Source: Xenorhabdus indica (GTDB lineage: Bacteria; Pseudomonadota; Gammaproteobacteria; Enterobacterales; Enterobacteriaceae). From it: DNA of 64,000 nucleotides. This document shows, piece after piece, positions 25,272 to 34,903 of this stretch. The notes below the pieces were generated by a model, which was not told where the DNA came from, searched no databases, and was given only the letters and a program-made list of their open reading frames with translations. The position numbers and the translations under genes are program-made. The stretch spans positions 1-64,000 of the forward strand of contig NZ_NKHP01000016.1 of NCBI RefSeq assembly GCF_014467235.1. The letters are read 5' to 3'. The first letter of the stretch is position 1, and each line of letters starts with the position of its first letter.

Positions 25272-27335
25272 ATGCAACAGTTAACCAGTTATATATGTGG
25301 TGCCTGGGTTTATGGGAAAGGTAATGCCAGAACTATTCACCATGCAGTAAATGGTAAGGCCCTGTATCAGGTATGTTCAGATGGGCTACCACTGGCTGAT
25401 AGTCTCAGTTATGCCAGGGAAAAAGGGGGCAAAGCCCTCGCGGCTATGACATTCCAGCAGCGGGCTCAGATGATGAAAGCCGTTGCAAAGCATCTGATTG
25501 CTAATAAAGAAGCCTTGTATGCTATTTCAGCGGAAACCGGAGCGACCCGTTCGGATGGTTGGATCGATATTGAAGGAGGCATTGCGACGTTATTTTCCTA
25601 TGCGGGTCTGGCAGGACGTGAGTTACCAGATGATGTTCTGTGGCCGGAAGATGAGATGATCCCACTGTCGAAACAGTCCCAGTTTGTCGCTCGCCATGTT
25701 CTGACCTCTCGTCCCGGTGTTGCACTACATATCAATGCGTTTAACTTCCCTTGCTGGGGAATGTTGGAAAAACTGGCTCCGACCTGGATGGCGGGTATGC
25801 CGGCAATTATCAAACCTGCGACCGCATCAGCACAATTAACACAAGCGATGGTGAAATTGATCCTTGATAGTGGTTTAGTGCCGGAAGGTGCACTGCAACT
25901 GATCTGCGGTGGTATGGGTGATCTGTTTGATCATCTCGATTATCAAGATGCGGTCACTTTTACAGGTTCAGCTCAGACTGGGCAGAAATTGAGGATTCAT
26001 CCACGGTTGATTGAAAAATCAATTTCATTCACGATGGAAGCAGATTCCCTTAACTGCTGTATTTTAGGGGAGGATGTCACGCCGGAAATGCCGGAATTCG
26101 GTGTGTTCATTAAGGAAGTTGTGCGTGAGATGACGGTAAAAGCAGGGCAAAAATGTACGGCTATCCGGCGTATTATTGTGCCGGTCAGTCAACTTGAGGC
26201 GGTTAAACAAGCGTTGCTTAAACGTCTGTCTGGTGTAGTGGTGGGCGATCCTGCTTTACCGGATGTACGTATGGGAGCATTGATCAACCTTGAACAACGG
26301 GATGAGGTCCAATCCAAGGTTGATGAGCTGTTACACAGTGGCTGTGAATTACTGTGCGGCGGTGCGTTGGATAAGTTAGTGCTGGCAAATAATACCCACA
26401 GCGATGGGGCGTTCTACCCGCCAACTCTGCTTTATTGTACAGAGCCGATGACCAATCAGATCGTACATGAAACGGAAGCCTTTGGGCCGGTTTCCACTTT
26501 GATGGCTTATCAGGACACAGAACAAGCGATTGCTTTGGCTTTGATGGGACAAGGTAGTCTGGTGGGTTCATTGGTCACGGCAGATGAGCAAATTGCGATG
26601 CAGGTTATCCGGGCAACAGCTTGTGCTCATGGCCGTATGTTGATTCTGGATGAGGCGGCATCAGCGGAATCCACAGGACACGGTTCTCCGTTACCTATGT
26701 TGGTACATGGCGGGCCGGGACGTGCTGGTGGTGGTGAAGAGTTGGGAGGATTGCGTGCGGTGAAACACTATATGCAGCGCACTGCAATTCAGGCCAGCCC
26801 AAGTATGCTGGCGGCTATTGGTCGTGAGTGGGTGCGCGGTGCAAAAGTGAAGGAAGCTCCTGTCCATCCGTTCCGTAACTATTTCGAACAAATTGAAATT
26901 GGGGAAAGTCTGTTGACGGCTCGCCGGACGGTGACGGAAGCGGATATCGTCAATTTCGCCTGTCTGAGCGGGGATCATTTTTATGCTCATATGGATAAAA
27001 TTGGTGCGGCTGAATCCCTGTTTGGTGAGCGTGTGGCGCATGGTTACTTTGTTGTATCGGCTGCTGCCGGGCTGTTTGTTGATGCGCCTGTCGGGCCAGT
27101 ATTGGCGAATTATGGTATGGAAAACCTGCGCTTTATTGAACCAGTGAAAATTGGCGATACGATTCAGGTTCGGTTGACCTGCAAGAAGAAGATTAAGAAA
27201 GTTCAGAAGACCCCGGATGACAAGCCACAAGGTGTTGTCATTTGGGATGTGCAAGTTTTGAATCAGGAGCAACAGCCTGTCGCTCTTTACAGCATCCTCA
27301 CACTGGTGGAGCGGCGGCAGAGGGATTATGTTTAA
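25272..27335 (+). CDS. paaZ: Bifunctional oxepin-CoA hydrolase / semialdehyde dehydrogenase
   Basis: This two-domain enzyme opens the oxepin ring and oxidises the resulting aldehyde to 3-oxo-5,6-dehydrosuberyl-CoA. Residues about 1-520 are the aldehyde dehydrogenase, with [16 protein letters not shown], the [11 protein letters not shown] motif and catalytic Cys in [12 protein letters not shown]. Residues about 530-687 are a MaoC-type hydratase with [14 protein letters not shown]. The start is the ATG at 25272 with GGAG at 25262-25265; a GTG four codons earlier is less likely. It is transcribed alone and followed by a terminator. Confidence 0.96.
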   Translation: MQQLTSYICGAWVYGKGNARTIHHAVNGKALYQVCSDGLPLADSLSYAREKGGKALAAMTFQQRAQMMKAVAKHLIANKEALYAISAETGATRSDGWIDIEGGIATLFSYAGLAGRELPDDVLWPEDEMIPLSKQSQFVARHVLTSRPGVALHINAFNFPCWGMLEKLAPTWMAGMPAIIKPATASAQLTQAMVKLILDSGLVPEGALQLICGGMGDLFDHLDYQDAVTFTGSAQTGQKLRIHPRLIEKSISFTMEADSLNCCILGEDVTPEMPEFGVFIKEVVREMTVKAGQKCTAIRRIIVPVSQLEAVKQALLKRLSGVVVGDPALPDVRMGALINLEQRDEVQSKVDELLHSGCELLCGGALDKLVLANNTHSDGAFYPPTLLYCTEPMTNQIVHETEAFGPVSTLMAYQDTEQAIALALMGQGSLVGSLVTADEQIAMQVIRATACAHGRMLILDEAASAESTGHGSPLPMLVHGGPGRAGGGEELGGLRAVKHYMQRTAIQASPSMLAAIGREWVRGAKVKEAPVHPFRNYFEQIEIGESLLTARRTVTEADIVNFACLSGDHFYAHMDKIGAAESLFGERVAHGYFVVSAAAGLFVDAPVGPVLANYGMENLRFIEPVKIGDTIQVRLTCKKKIKKVQKTPDDKPQGVVIWDVQVLNQEQQPVALYSILTLVERRQRDYV

Positions 27336-27369
27336 CTCGTTAATATGCTCTAAATAAGAAAGATGAAGT

Positions 27370-27420
27370 GCCTGAGGAACAATATTAATAAAACAAAGTG
27401 GTGATATTCCTCAGGCCAAT
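27370..27420 (+). terminator. Terminator of paaZ
   Basis: GCCTGAGGA (27370-27378) pairs with TCCTCAGGC (27408-27416), followed by CAATTTTTAC. The loop is long (29 nt). It separates paaZ from the convergent AbiE toxin gene. Confidence 0.6.
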
Positions 27421-27428
27421 TTTTACAT

Positions 27429-28349
27429 TTATATCCAGAATTCGGGTTGATCATGATTATTGGAGAGCGAAAGTTGCAGCTTTTTGAATAGTTCTTCTAA
27501 GCTCGAAATTAAATAAGGGATAAATTTTTCGTTTCCTAAAGTACGTGTAAAGATATCATTTGGCAAAAAACGCTCCATTTCCGCCATGAACGCTTGACCA
27601 GTGATCACTTCTGGTAAGGATTGGCGGCACTGTTCGAGTAAGGTAGTAAAATTTGTCAGTTTGTAGTCAGCAATTTTTTTCTTCACCAAATCAGTGTCTA
27701 ATTTGGCATTTTGTTGTTGTAACCAAACCAAATCCCAAATGTCCCGATGGCTCACATAATTTCTGGTAGCAGGTAATGCAATCAGTTTGTCTGCCATAAT
27801 TTCATCTAAGGTTTCGACATGTATCAAGGTATCATTGTAACCATCGGGCAGAGAATCGTAGTTATTACGTAATGGTAAAATATTTCGGGTATAAGCAGGA
27901 ATATTGGCAACTTCAATCTTAATGCGTTGTTTGGGTAAATCTTTTCTATCGGGAGAAGTAATAACAGCAATCTGCCATTTGTTGATTTTAAGTTCAGAAT
28001 ATTCAGGCTGTTGTTTTAGTGTTTCTGGCTCTTTTACTGTGACTTCTAAGCCATATCGTGTTCCAATGTAATCTTCAATACATTGCTTCATATCTGCTAA
28101 TTGGCTGAATGAGAAATCGTTTCCACCAGCGAAGTCTAGGTCTTCACTAAAACGGTTGCCCCCGTAACAGAGGCGTAAAGACGTCCCTCCCTGAAAAATA
28201 AGGTCATCAAGTAATCCACTCTGCTCAAGACAAAATAAGATGTCATAATGGAGAATTTCTTTTTCAATAACGGGTCGCATATGTTTTATTTGACCATTTT
28301 GCAAAATGTGATCGACCAGTTGTGAGAAATCTGCACGATTAATCCTCAT
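27429..28349 (-). CDS. AbiEii-type nucleotidyltransferase toxin
   Basis: This 306-residue nucleotidyltransferase belongs to the AbiEii/AbiGii family, the toxin of type IV AbiE toxin-antitoxin and abortive-infection systems. The nucleotidyltransferase signature is GGTSLRLCYGGNRFSEDLDF (Gly-Gly-Ser/Thr helix plus the Asp-x-Asp metal pair). Further family blocks are MADKLIALPATRNYVSHRDI WDL. The known MenT/AbiEii enzymes modify tRNA or nucleotides; the exact target here is unknown. It overlaps the antitoxin gene by 11 bp, so expression is coupled. Confidence 0.9.
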   Translation of the reverse strand: MRINRADFSQLVDHILQNGQIKHMRPVIEKEILHYDILFCLEQSGLLDDLIFQGGTSLRLCYGGNRFSEDLDFAGGNDFSFSQLADMKQCIEDYIGTRYGLEVTVKEPETLKQQPEYSELKINKWQIAVITSPDRKDLPKQRIKIEVANIPAYTRNILPLRNNYDSLPDGYNDTLIHVETLDEIMADKLIALPATRNYVSHRDIWDLVWLQQQNAKLDTDLVKKKIADYKLTNFTTLLEQCRQSLPEVITGQAFMAEMERFLPNDIFTRTLGNEKFIPYLISSLEELFKKLQLSLSNNHDQPEFWI

Positions 28350-28875
28350 AGATTATCTCCTCTTCAACTAAATGTGTATTTCTACCCACTCGTTTTAGGT
28401 CACGGTAGGCGGCTTGTTTACTTGCCAGGCGGAGTGGTCTGCCAATTTCTTTGATATTGCAGATAATGTCGGGAACTGACCTTTTTGTGTGTGTAAATTC
28501 AATGATACCGAAAGGGGTTTTGTAGGTTCCTTTACGGCCTGTAGTCATCACTGTCAGCCGATCAATTGGAATTTGTGAAATGGCACCGTATTCAGATAGT
28601 GCAGATTCTAAGCTGACATAGTTGTATTCACCTCTTCTCATTGCCTTGGCAATGAGTTCCAGCGTGTTTAATCCTTTACGTTGCGATAGGCTAAATACGT
28701 AAATGCCTTTAGAAGCGCGTAATAATACACCGTGCTTAACGAGACGGTGCAGGCTGGCTTCAAAGGCACGTTTGCTGTCCTCTGAAAAAATTTTGGCAAG
28801 ATCTTTAGTGGTGAAGACATAGCGGCCTTGTTGATCAAATTTACTCAGTCGTTGAATAGCGGTAGTTTGATTCAT
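28339..28875 (-). CDS. AbiEi-type antitoxin and autorepressor
   Basis: This 178-residue protein has an N-terminal winged helix (FTTKDLAKIFSEDSKRAFEA, LHRLVKHGVLLRASKGIYVF) and a C-terminal AbiEi antitoxin domain (NYVSLESALSEYGAISQIPI, LTVMTTGRKGTYKTPFGIIE). AbiEi proteins repress their own operon by binding inverted repeats, and a perfect pair lies directly upstream (28902-28963). It is the first gene of the two-gene operon. Confidence 0.9.
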   Translation of the reverse strand: MNQTTAIQRLSKFDQQGRYVFTTKDLAKIFSEDSKRAFEASLHRLVKHGVLLRASKGIYVFSLSQRKGLNTLELIAKAMRRGEYNYVSLESALSEYGAISQIPIDRLTVMTTGRKGTYKTPFGIIEFTHTKRSVPDIICNIKEIGRPLRLASKQAAYRDLKRVGRNTHLVEEEIIYED

Positions 28876-28901
28876 GGTATTAAGTCTACACTTATATCAC
28901 T

Positions 28902-28963
28902 TTTAAATGTGGTTTATGTAAATATAATAGCATCTGATTAAGTGGACATAAACCACATTTAAA
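28902..28963. promoter_or_regulatory. Inverted-repeat operator of the AbiE pair
   Basis: TTTAAATGTGGTTTATGT (28902-28919) and its exact complement (28946-28963) are 18 bp perfect arms with a 26 bp spacer. The spacer contains a TATTAT-like -10 box on the minus strand. AbiEi antitoxins are known to bind two inverted repeats at such positions. The rest of 28876-29116 holds no gene. Confidence 0.85.
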
Positions 28964-29116
28964 GGAGATATTTGTGTCTATCTGGTAGGGAATTTTTTTA
29001 TATTTTTAAGGTAAGTTGAGCCAGATGGGTGATGATAGGAGCGAATATTATGTAATGTAGCAGGATGATAATCGTGGATATTTTCTTGCAAATCTGGGTA
29101 TATCGTCATACCTGCT

Positions 29117-30235
29117 TCAAGGTTTATATCGACAACTTGCTTGCAAGATACGAATAATGGTTTCGGCCCCGCTGCGATTAGGGTTGATGCGGATCATGCG
29201 TTTCTCCAGGGCGGGATCCGCCTGACGAAATGTGCCGGAAATTCGGTAAAACAATGGGGGAATTTCAAATTTCGATTCGGCACCGACGGGATAAGGTAAT
29301 GCACCCAATGTGTGTGCTGTGGTCAGTACGGCATCTGCAATCGGTTCGTGAAATTCCACTAAGACAACTTTTGACTGAGCGTTGGCGATAAATGCCCGCT
29401 TCACTTGTGGCACTTCGCCCTGATTCAGCCTTGTTACCAGAGATTCATTCACTTCAGATTGCACTGCGTGCATGACCGGGGCGAATACTAACCCACGTAA
29501 TGCTTCCATCGCCTGATAACCTTGAATCTGGCAGCCACCGGAGTACATGCCGTGGCGCAATTTATCAATCGCAGTCTGTTGGCCGATAACCACGCCTACA
29601 CCTTGTGGCCCCAGTAATTTGAAGCAAGAAAAGGCAGAAAGGGTTGCGCCGTATTCACAACCAATATGTGGCACTTTCATTGCGGCATAATTGTCATCTA
29701 CCAATGAAGGAATGTGGTATTGATTTAAGATGGCAATGATATCTTGCAGGGCATAGTAATCATCGATTTTTTGCCGTGTATGCTGGATCAGGCAGGCTAC
29801 TGGCTGATATTGCTTAATGCTGATCTCTAGTTGGTTTGTACAGTTGAAATCGGCATATACAACATTAAGACCCATTTGTTCAATCGATGTTTTTGTTGTG
29901 GGATAAACGGGGGCATCATGCACCAGTAATGTCTCGTGAGGACGAAGCAGTGCCGCCAACCCGGCACGTAAAGCGCCGGTTCCGGCACCATTGACAAAGG
30001 CCGATGCTTCAGCCCCGAAGTACTCGGCGATTACCCTTTCAATACGCTGAGTCATCCGGGGTTGATGGAGATCCGGGACTAATCCCAGATCGCCTTGTGA
30101 GAGAAAATCAGCTCCGGGAAAGTGACGACAGATAATATCCACCAACTTAAATTGCTGCTGTTGGGCTTGTGTCATAGTCATACTATTCAGTGGATAGCTT
30201 TTCAGTAGATAGCTTTGCAATGAAGCTGTTTTCAT
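29117..30235 (-). CDS. yhfS: YhfS, PLP-dependent aminotransferase-fold enzyme
   Basis: This 372-residue fold-type I PLP enzyme is the last gene of the yhf operon. A Gly-rich GADFLSQGDLGLVPD start, FVNGAGTGALRAGLAALLRP, an LVDDNYAAMKVP segment with the PLP-binding Asp, and FSCFKLLGPQGVGVVIG containing the Schiff-base Lys are visible. The reaction is not established. It is 10-odd residues longer at the N-terminus than E. coli YhfS (361); Met19 is an alternative start. It follows yhfT by 18 bp. Confidence 0.88.
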   Translation of the reverse strand: MKTASLQSYLLKSYPLNSMTMTQAQQQQFKLVDIICRHFPGADFLSQGDLGLVPDLHQPRMTQRIERVIAEYFGAEASAFVNGAGTGALRAGLAALLRPHETLLVHDAPVYPTTKTSIEQMGLNVVYADFNCTNQLEISIKQYQPVACLIQHTRQKIDDYYALQDIIAILNQYHIPSLVDDNYAAMKVPHIGCEYGATLSAFSCFKLLGPQGVGVVIGQQTAIDKLRHGMYSGGCQIQGYQAMEALRGLVFAPVMHAVQSEVNESLVTRLNQGEVPQVKRAFIANAQSKVVLVEFHEPIADAVLTTAHTLGALPYPVGAESKFEIPPLFYRISGTFRQADPALEKRMIRINPNRSGAETIIRILQASCRYKP

Positions 30236-30253
30236 TCTCTTACTTTATTCCTG

Positions 30254-31636
30254 TTAATTGATTCCTGCTAAATAGAGCACGTTGGCAAGAATACCTACCG
30301 CAATGGTTGCAATCGGGCCGATTGCCATTTCAACCAAAGGACGTTTGGAAGTCCGGTTGAGCAGGTAGATACCTGCCACAATCATAAAGCCCATACCCGG
30401 CAGAATCGCGTTGGAAGCAATCATACCACCAACTAACAGGGCGACTTCGAGCATTTTGGTGATCGCGGTACGAATATGGCCACTACAGGCTTTAACGCCG
30501 GGGTATTTATCCAGCCAGATTGCAATTTTCGCCAGCAACTGGATCTCAATAAACATAGTGATACCGCCTGCAATAAAGGCGAGCCACGGGGTATTGGTTG
30601 CCAGACCTGCTACAAAGACGAATTTCATCCCGTTGGGGCTATACACGCCGGTGGCGATTGCCGTCGTACCGACCAGTGGAACAAACCCAATGGCACGAGC
30701 CAGCGCCACCAGCAAGGCGTTGGTTTGTTCATCTTGCGCCATTAATTGCAGTGATACCGGACCTTCTGCCAGCAGGCTGAAAGACATGGTAGCCGCACTT
30801 GCAGTCAGACCACCACAGAGAATGAGGAGCCATTTGTTTTTTTGAATACGTTCAATACGGGTCGAAAACAGGCCCACTAAGATTTCATTAGCGCCTTTTG
30901 GTGCTGCTGAGGTTTGATTTGTTGATGGTGTATTATCTGCAAGATGTGCCGGGCGTTCACGCATGGCAAAGTAGAACATTGCGATCATCGACAGCAGCAA
31001 AGCCGCTCCATTTGGATCGACGCTGACAGGTTTTTCGATTAAACCACCAAAACTGAGCGGGCCAGCGGCTTTGGTCGCCAGATAACCAATCAAAGCGGTT
31101 AACATCACTAACAACCCTTTGCGGTAGCCATATTGGTAGCCGACGACCATCGCAGGGAACAGGGCAAAACAGGCCACAATCGGATCGCCGACTTTTTTCA
31201 GATCGTCGGTGAAATTAACCGGCAGCATGGCAAAGAGTTCCACCACTGAACGCAGCCCTGCCAGTAAGGCAATGGCGTACAGCGCGCCAATAATACCTGA
31301 CGCGATAAACCCTCTGCGGCTGTTGGCACACCAGATACCAATCATGTCCGTGCCGAGCAACAGGCTGTGAACCAGTACGATTGGCGCTGTCAGCGAAAAG
31401 GGAATACCAAATCCCACAACCAGACCGATGCTTAGGGCAAAGCTCGTCGCAGCGAGTGCTTTACGACTCATTCGCCCTTCAAGATATTCAGGAAGCAGTG
31501 GACGCAGACCATCATGGAAAACAGCGATACCACGGTTTGCCATCATGGCAGCAATCGCACCAATTGCCGCCAGTAATCCTGCTTTAAAGGGATCGACTTC
31601 CATCAATCTCGTCAGGAAATCATGAAAATGTTGCAT
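30254..31636 (-). CDS. yhfT: YhfT, multi-span membrane protein
   Basis: This 460-residue inner-membrane protein has about 10-12 hydrophobic segments, e.g. AGLLAAIGAIAAMMANRGIA, GIIGALYAIALLAGL and WLAFIAGGITMFIEIQLLAK. It belongs to the YhfT (DUF2837-type) family, presumed to transport the operon's unknown substrate. The central cytoplasmic loop (about 228-260) is polar and poorly conserved. It lies 10 bp after yhfU. Confidence 0.88.
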   Translation of the reverse strand: MQHFHDFLTRLMEVDPFKAGLLAAIGAIAAMMANRGIAVFHDGLRPLLPEYLEGRMSRKALAATSFALSIGLVVGFGIPFSLTAPIVLVHSLLLGTDMIGIWCANSRRGFIASGIIGALYAIALLAGLRSVVELFAMLPVNFTDDLKKVGDPIVACFALFPAMVVGYQYGYRKGLLVMLTALIGYLATKAAGPLSFGGLIEKPVSVDPNGAALLLSMIAMFYFAMRERPAHLADNTPSTNQTSAAPKGANEILVGLFSTRIERIQKNKWLLILCGGLTASAATMSFSLLAEGPVSLQLMAQDEQTNALLVALARAIGFVPLVGTTAIATGVYSPNGMKFVFVAGLATNTPWLAFIAGGITMFIEIQLLAKIAIWLDKYPGVKACSGHIRTAITKMLEVALLVGGMIASNAILPGMGFMIVAGIYLLNRTSKRPLVEMAIGPIATIAVGILANVLYLAGIN

Positions 31637-31646
31637 GATATGCTCC

Positions 31647-32027
31647 TTATTGAGAAATGGTCGTATTTTGAGAAATGATCGAGTTAATGATCACTGGCAG
31701 AACAATGTCGATATCTTGCCCTGTAAAGCCAAACGCTTTTTTGCCTGCTTTCACATGAGCAATAATCTCATCGTCCGGTAAGATTTTTCCCGGCATGCCA
31801 ATGGTGGCACAGCGATCTAAGCCGATAAGTGCAATAGCGATTGCCAGTGCTCCACCTCCTCCGGTATTACAGGCACCAAAATAGTAATCGGCATCGCCAT
31901 TTTTAATCGCCATAGATGCTTCGATATCATTCATGATGACAATTGAGGTAGCTTTATTTCCTGCCAGTTGCCGGATACATTCGGCTATTTTTTCTTTTTC
32001 TATTTGTCCACCAACGACAAATTTCAT
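31647..32027 (-). CDS. yhfU: YhfU, DUF2620 protein
   Basis: This 126-residue protein has family blocks ATSIVIMNDIEASMAIKNGD, YYFGACNTGGGGALAIAIAL and MPGKILPDDEIIAHV. The Gly-rich motif resembles a glycine-rich nucleotide or phosphate loop, but no activity is known. It is between php and yhfT in the same order as E. coli. Confidence 0.9.
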   Translation of the reverse strand: MKFVVGGQIEKEKIAECIRQLAGNKATSIVIMNDIEASMAIKNGDADYYFGACNTGGGGALAIAIALIGLDRCATIGMPGKILPDDEIIAHVKAGKKAFGFTGQDIDIVLPVIINSIISQNTTISQ

Positions 32028-32069
32028 GTTGTTATCCCTCTCTTTAAATTATCTTTTATAAGATATTGT

Positions 32070-33038
32070 TTATTTTTTGGAAAAAAGCGTATTGAAAAAG
32101 TGATGCCGGAAGAATTGTGCAGGGTTGTCACGTAACATTCGGTCTATCTGTGTTTGGGTAAAGTCGGCTGCCCGCAGCATCGGAACGAATACAGTCAGTA
32201 AGTAATCGAAACCAATTCCTCCGTTGCTTTTCAGATGAGAACGGCGGGTTATATCTTGCGAGAGCATCACTCTGTCGAGTAGCCCACGTTTGGCAACCGC
32301 CTGCAACATCGCAATGCGGCGGCTGTCTGGATAGTAATTGTTTTTACCAATGGTATCGAATTGTACCCATGCACCTTCTTCAAGTAGGGGAATAATTGTG
32401 TCCAGATTGTCTTTCAGGTCACAATGACCAATCGCCACATGTTCAGGGGAAACACCAAATTCCCTGAGGAGCGCCAATTGTTCACGCCCCATAGTGCTTA
32501 ACGTTGTGTGGGTGGAAATAGGACACCCGGTTGCATGATGAGCCAGAGCTGCCGCTGCAAATACTTTTCGTTCATCTTCGGTGATTTGCCCGAAACTGGA
32601 GCCGATCTCTGCAATGACGCTGGCTTTTAACTCCGTACCGTCAATGCCTGTTTCAATGTCAGTGATCATATCTTCGGCAATGTCTTGTATGCTTAATTCG
32701 TTGAAATGGGCAGGGAAGAAAGGCTGTTTATAATAACCCGTTGATGCGAGGATGTTGACGTGGGTATCACGTACCAAATTCAGCAGAAAGGGGGCATTGC
32801 GTCCCATGTAGCGGTTGGTGACTTCCACAATGTTGCGTAATCCTAGCGTATACAGGTGGCGAAGTTCATTAGCAATTAGCTCGTATTGATCTAACCGACA
32901 ATCGAGGTTGCCTTTAGCTTCGGATAGATCAATATGTAAATGCTCATGCACATAGGTGTAGCCTGATGTATCAATCCTGGATGAGGAATACGGAGCGGAA
33001 TGTGTGGGGGTATTCCCAGTCTTTTTCTGGTATTCCAT
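32070..33038 (-). CDS. php: Phosphotriesterase-homology protein
   Basis: This 322-residue amidohydrolase-superfamily protein (YhfV) has a TIM-barrel binuclear metal site: His-x-His in HEHLHIDL, a Glu in VIAEIGSSFG where true phosphotriesterases use a carboxylated Lys, His in ISTHTTLS, His in IGHCDLKDN, and Asp in LSQDITRR. The natural substrate is unknown. In E. coli yhfW lies between yhfX and php; here only a 133 bp gap separates them. Confidence 0.92.
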   Translation of the reverse strand: MEYQKKTGNTPTHSAPYSSSRIDTSGYTYVHEHLHIDLSEAKGNLDCRLDQYELIANELRHLYTLGLRNIVEVTNRYMGRNAPFLLNLVRDTHVNILASTGYYKQPFFPAHFNELSIQDIAEDMITDIETGIDGTELKASVIAEIGSSFGQITEDERKVFAAAALAHHATGCPISTHTTLSTMGREQLALLREFGVSPEHVAIGHCDLKDNLDTIIPLLEEGAWVQFDTIGKNNYYPDSRRIAMLQAVAKRGLLDRVMLSQDITRRSHLKSNGGIGFDYLLTVFVPMLRAADFTQTQIDRMLRDNPAQFFRHHFFNTLFSKK

Positions 33039-33171
33039 AACTATTCCATAAACAAAACATAACTATTCCGTAAAAAAATAGTTACGCAGCATGATGCTGT
33101 AAATCGACTATAGCGAAAATAACATTATTTAAGGGCGGAATAATATTAACTGTAATACCTCTATTGAGTAT

Positions 33172-34359
33172 TTATTGGGTATAGCCATTGTTTTTCCAGT
33201 TACCCTGGCTGTCATAAATACCTTCCAGCTTGGGTTCTCCTGACTGAATACCTGAAATTAAGGCGACATCGCTGCGGGTCACAAAAACTTGAGCGCGGAA
33301 ACACATAATGACTGGGCTACCGATAGGATGGGAGCCTGCTAATGGCAGATGGTAATCAATACAAGGTTCACCTAACCGTAATATGCGTACTGTCTTATAT
33401 GAACTATTGTTTTCTTGATTCTTGGCAGGAAAAACCAATGCATGCTTCATGTGGCTGCGTTTGTAGTAGCCGCCACCATAACAATAACTGTTGCCATCGT
33501 AGTGATGGGATATCTCTGATACATAAACCATAGCGATATGTTCAGGCTCTCGGCCAATGGCATTGGCAGGTATTGTTCCGGTCAGAGCATGTCCGGGTTC
33601 TAAATGAGTTGCACCATATTTCGCTAACAGGGGAATGGTGTTACAGCTTGTTGCAGAAGGTGCATTGATTTGTGAAAGGGAAACACCGAGTTGTGCAAGT
33701 TTATTCCGTGCTCTGATAAGTGTCTGCAAATTGACGGTTGGCAAAGTTGTCTGATACTGCTCATTCCATGCCAGACAAGGAAAATGGGTCAGGCCACATA
33801 GTTTAATACCCGGCATTTGTTTTAAAGCATCAACAGCTTTGTCGATCTCATCAAAGGGAATGCCTGCTTCTTGACAAGTAAAGGACATATCACGTTGAGT
33901 AAAGACTTTCAGCATGATGGGCTGAACGCGTCCTAATTTCTCAGCCGCATCCGATATTGCCTGAGCTTTTTCTATTGAAAATACTGTGATTATCTCAGGA
34001 TTACGCTTAAGCATGGTTTCTATCAGGTGAGTTGGCGTCTGTACCAGATGACCAATGTGACATAACGGTATGTCGTGTTGGCTCAGGCTATAGGCTTCTT
34101 TGAAATCTACAGCCACGGCACCAGGATAACCGAGTTCAATCAGTTTCTTGGTCAACCAGGGATTACGACCAAATTGTTTGGTCATCAAATAGAGTTCAAT
34201 ACCATGTTGCTTTGCTGTTTGCAGTAAATGTTGGCCATTATTTAACACTTGGTCGACATCAATGATGTAAGTATCTGGTAAGATAACGCCTTGCTGCCAA
34301 AGACTTTTTGCTACTTCAATCAATTTAGGGTTCTGTTTTTTTAATGCATTAATAAACAT
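33172..34359 (-). CDS. yhfX: YhfX, alanine-racemase-fold PLP enzyme
   Basis: This 395-residue fold-type III PLP protein has an N-terminal barrel. YIIDVDQVLNNGQHLL precedes ELYLMTKQFGRNPWL, which holds the likely PLP Lys. GATHLEPGHALTGTIPANA and the C-terminal beta domain follow. It is related to alanine racemase/decarboxylase enzymes; substrate unproven. The ATG has AAGGGAAATCT upstream, and a small AGCTGC-aaa-GCAGCT hairpin (34374-34388) lies in the leader, between yhfY and yhfX. Confidence 0.9.
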   Translation of the reverse strand: MFINALKKQNPKLIEVAKSLWQQGVILPDTYIIDVDQVLNNGQHLLQTAKQHGIELYLMTKQFGRNPWLTKKLIELGYPGAVAVDFKEAYSLSQHDIPLCHIGHLVQTPTHLIETMLKRNPEIITVFSIEKAQAISDAAEKLGRVQPIMLKVFTQRDMSFTCQEAGIPFDEIDKAVDALKQMPGIKLCGLTHFPCLAWNEQYQTTLPTVNLQTLIRARNKLAQLGVSLSQINAPSATSCNTIPLLAKYGATHLEPGHALTGTIPANAIGREPEHIAMVYVSEISHHYDGNSYCYGGGYYKRSHMKHALVFPAKNQENNSSYKTVRILRLGEPCIDYHLPLAGSHPIGSPVIMCFRAQVFVTRSDVALISGIQSGEPKLEGIYDSQGNWKNNGYTQ

Positions 34360-34462
34360 AGATTTCCCTTCATAGCTGCAAAGCAGCTCGTCTGTGCGAA
34401 AAATAAAAACTATTGAAGAATATTAATCTTCATTTTTTTGAATATTTATAGTATAAAAAAGA

Positions 34463-34828
34463 TCAATGAGTTTTTGTTGCAAGTATTAAACCATATAAAT
34501 TTATCAACAGATAGCCTTCTTCATTAGGATGTAGGGTGAGTGTAAATTTCTCCAGCAGGGAATGATGAATTGTGAGTAGTTGTGAGTAATATCCGGATCG
34601 CTCTATTTTTTCCAGAATTTCTTTTTCTATAGGGGAAACGATTTCGCCACGACGTGATCGCATGAAAGCACTTGCCATATGGGTAAGCGCCATTTCACCT
34701 TGTGGATGACGGACAGGGATCAACCAGATATCTTCCAGAATATGCACGACATCAAGCATGTTATCGTAGATATCTTTATCGATGACACCACCTTGCAACA
34801 GGATAGCTAACCGTTGTTCTACCATCAC
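34463..34828 (-). CDS. yhfY: YhfY, PRD domain protein
   Basis: This 121-residue PTS-regulation-domain-like protein contains the helical core (MLDVVHILEDIWLIPVRHPQ, EMALTHMASAFMRSRRGEIV). The His residues in this core are candidate phosphorylation sites. E. coli YhfY is 120 residues. It probably modulates YhfZ or the operon in response to PTS status, which is an inference. It is 103 bp upstream of yhfX and 75 bp downstream of yhfZ. Confidence 0.88.
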   Translation of the reverse strand: MMVEQRLAILLQGGVIDKDIYDNMLDVVHILEDIWLIPVRHPQGEMALTHMASAFMRSRRGEIVSPIEKEILEKIERSGYYSQLLTIHHSLLEKFTLTLHPNEEGYLLINLYGLILATKTH

Positions 34829-34903
34829 TTTTTTGTTACACGTCAGAATTTATTTTTTGGTTATTACTTGTTTTGATCGATGCTTGCTATTGGTTAATAG
34901 AGG

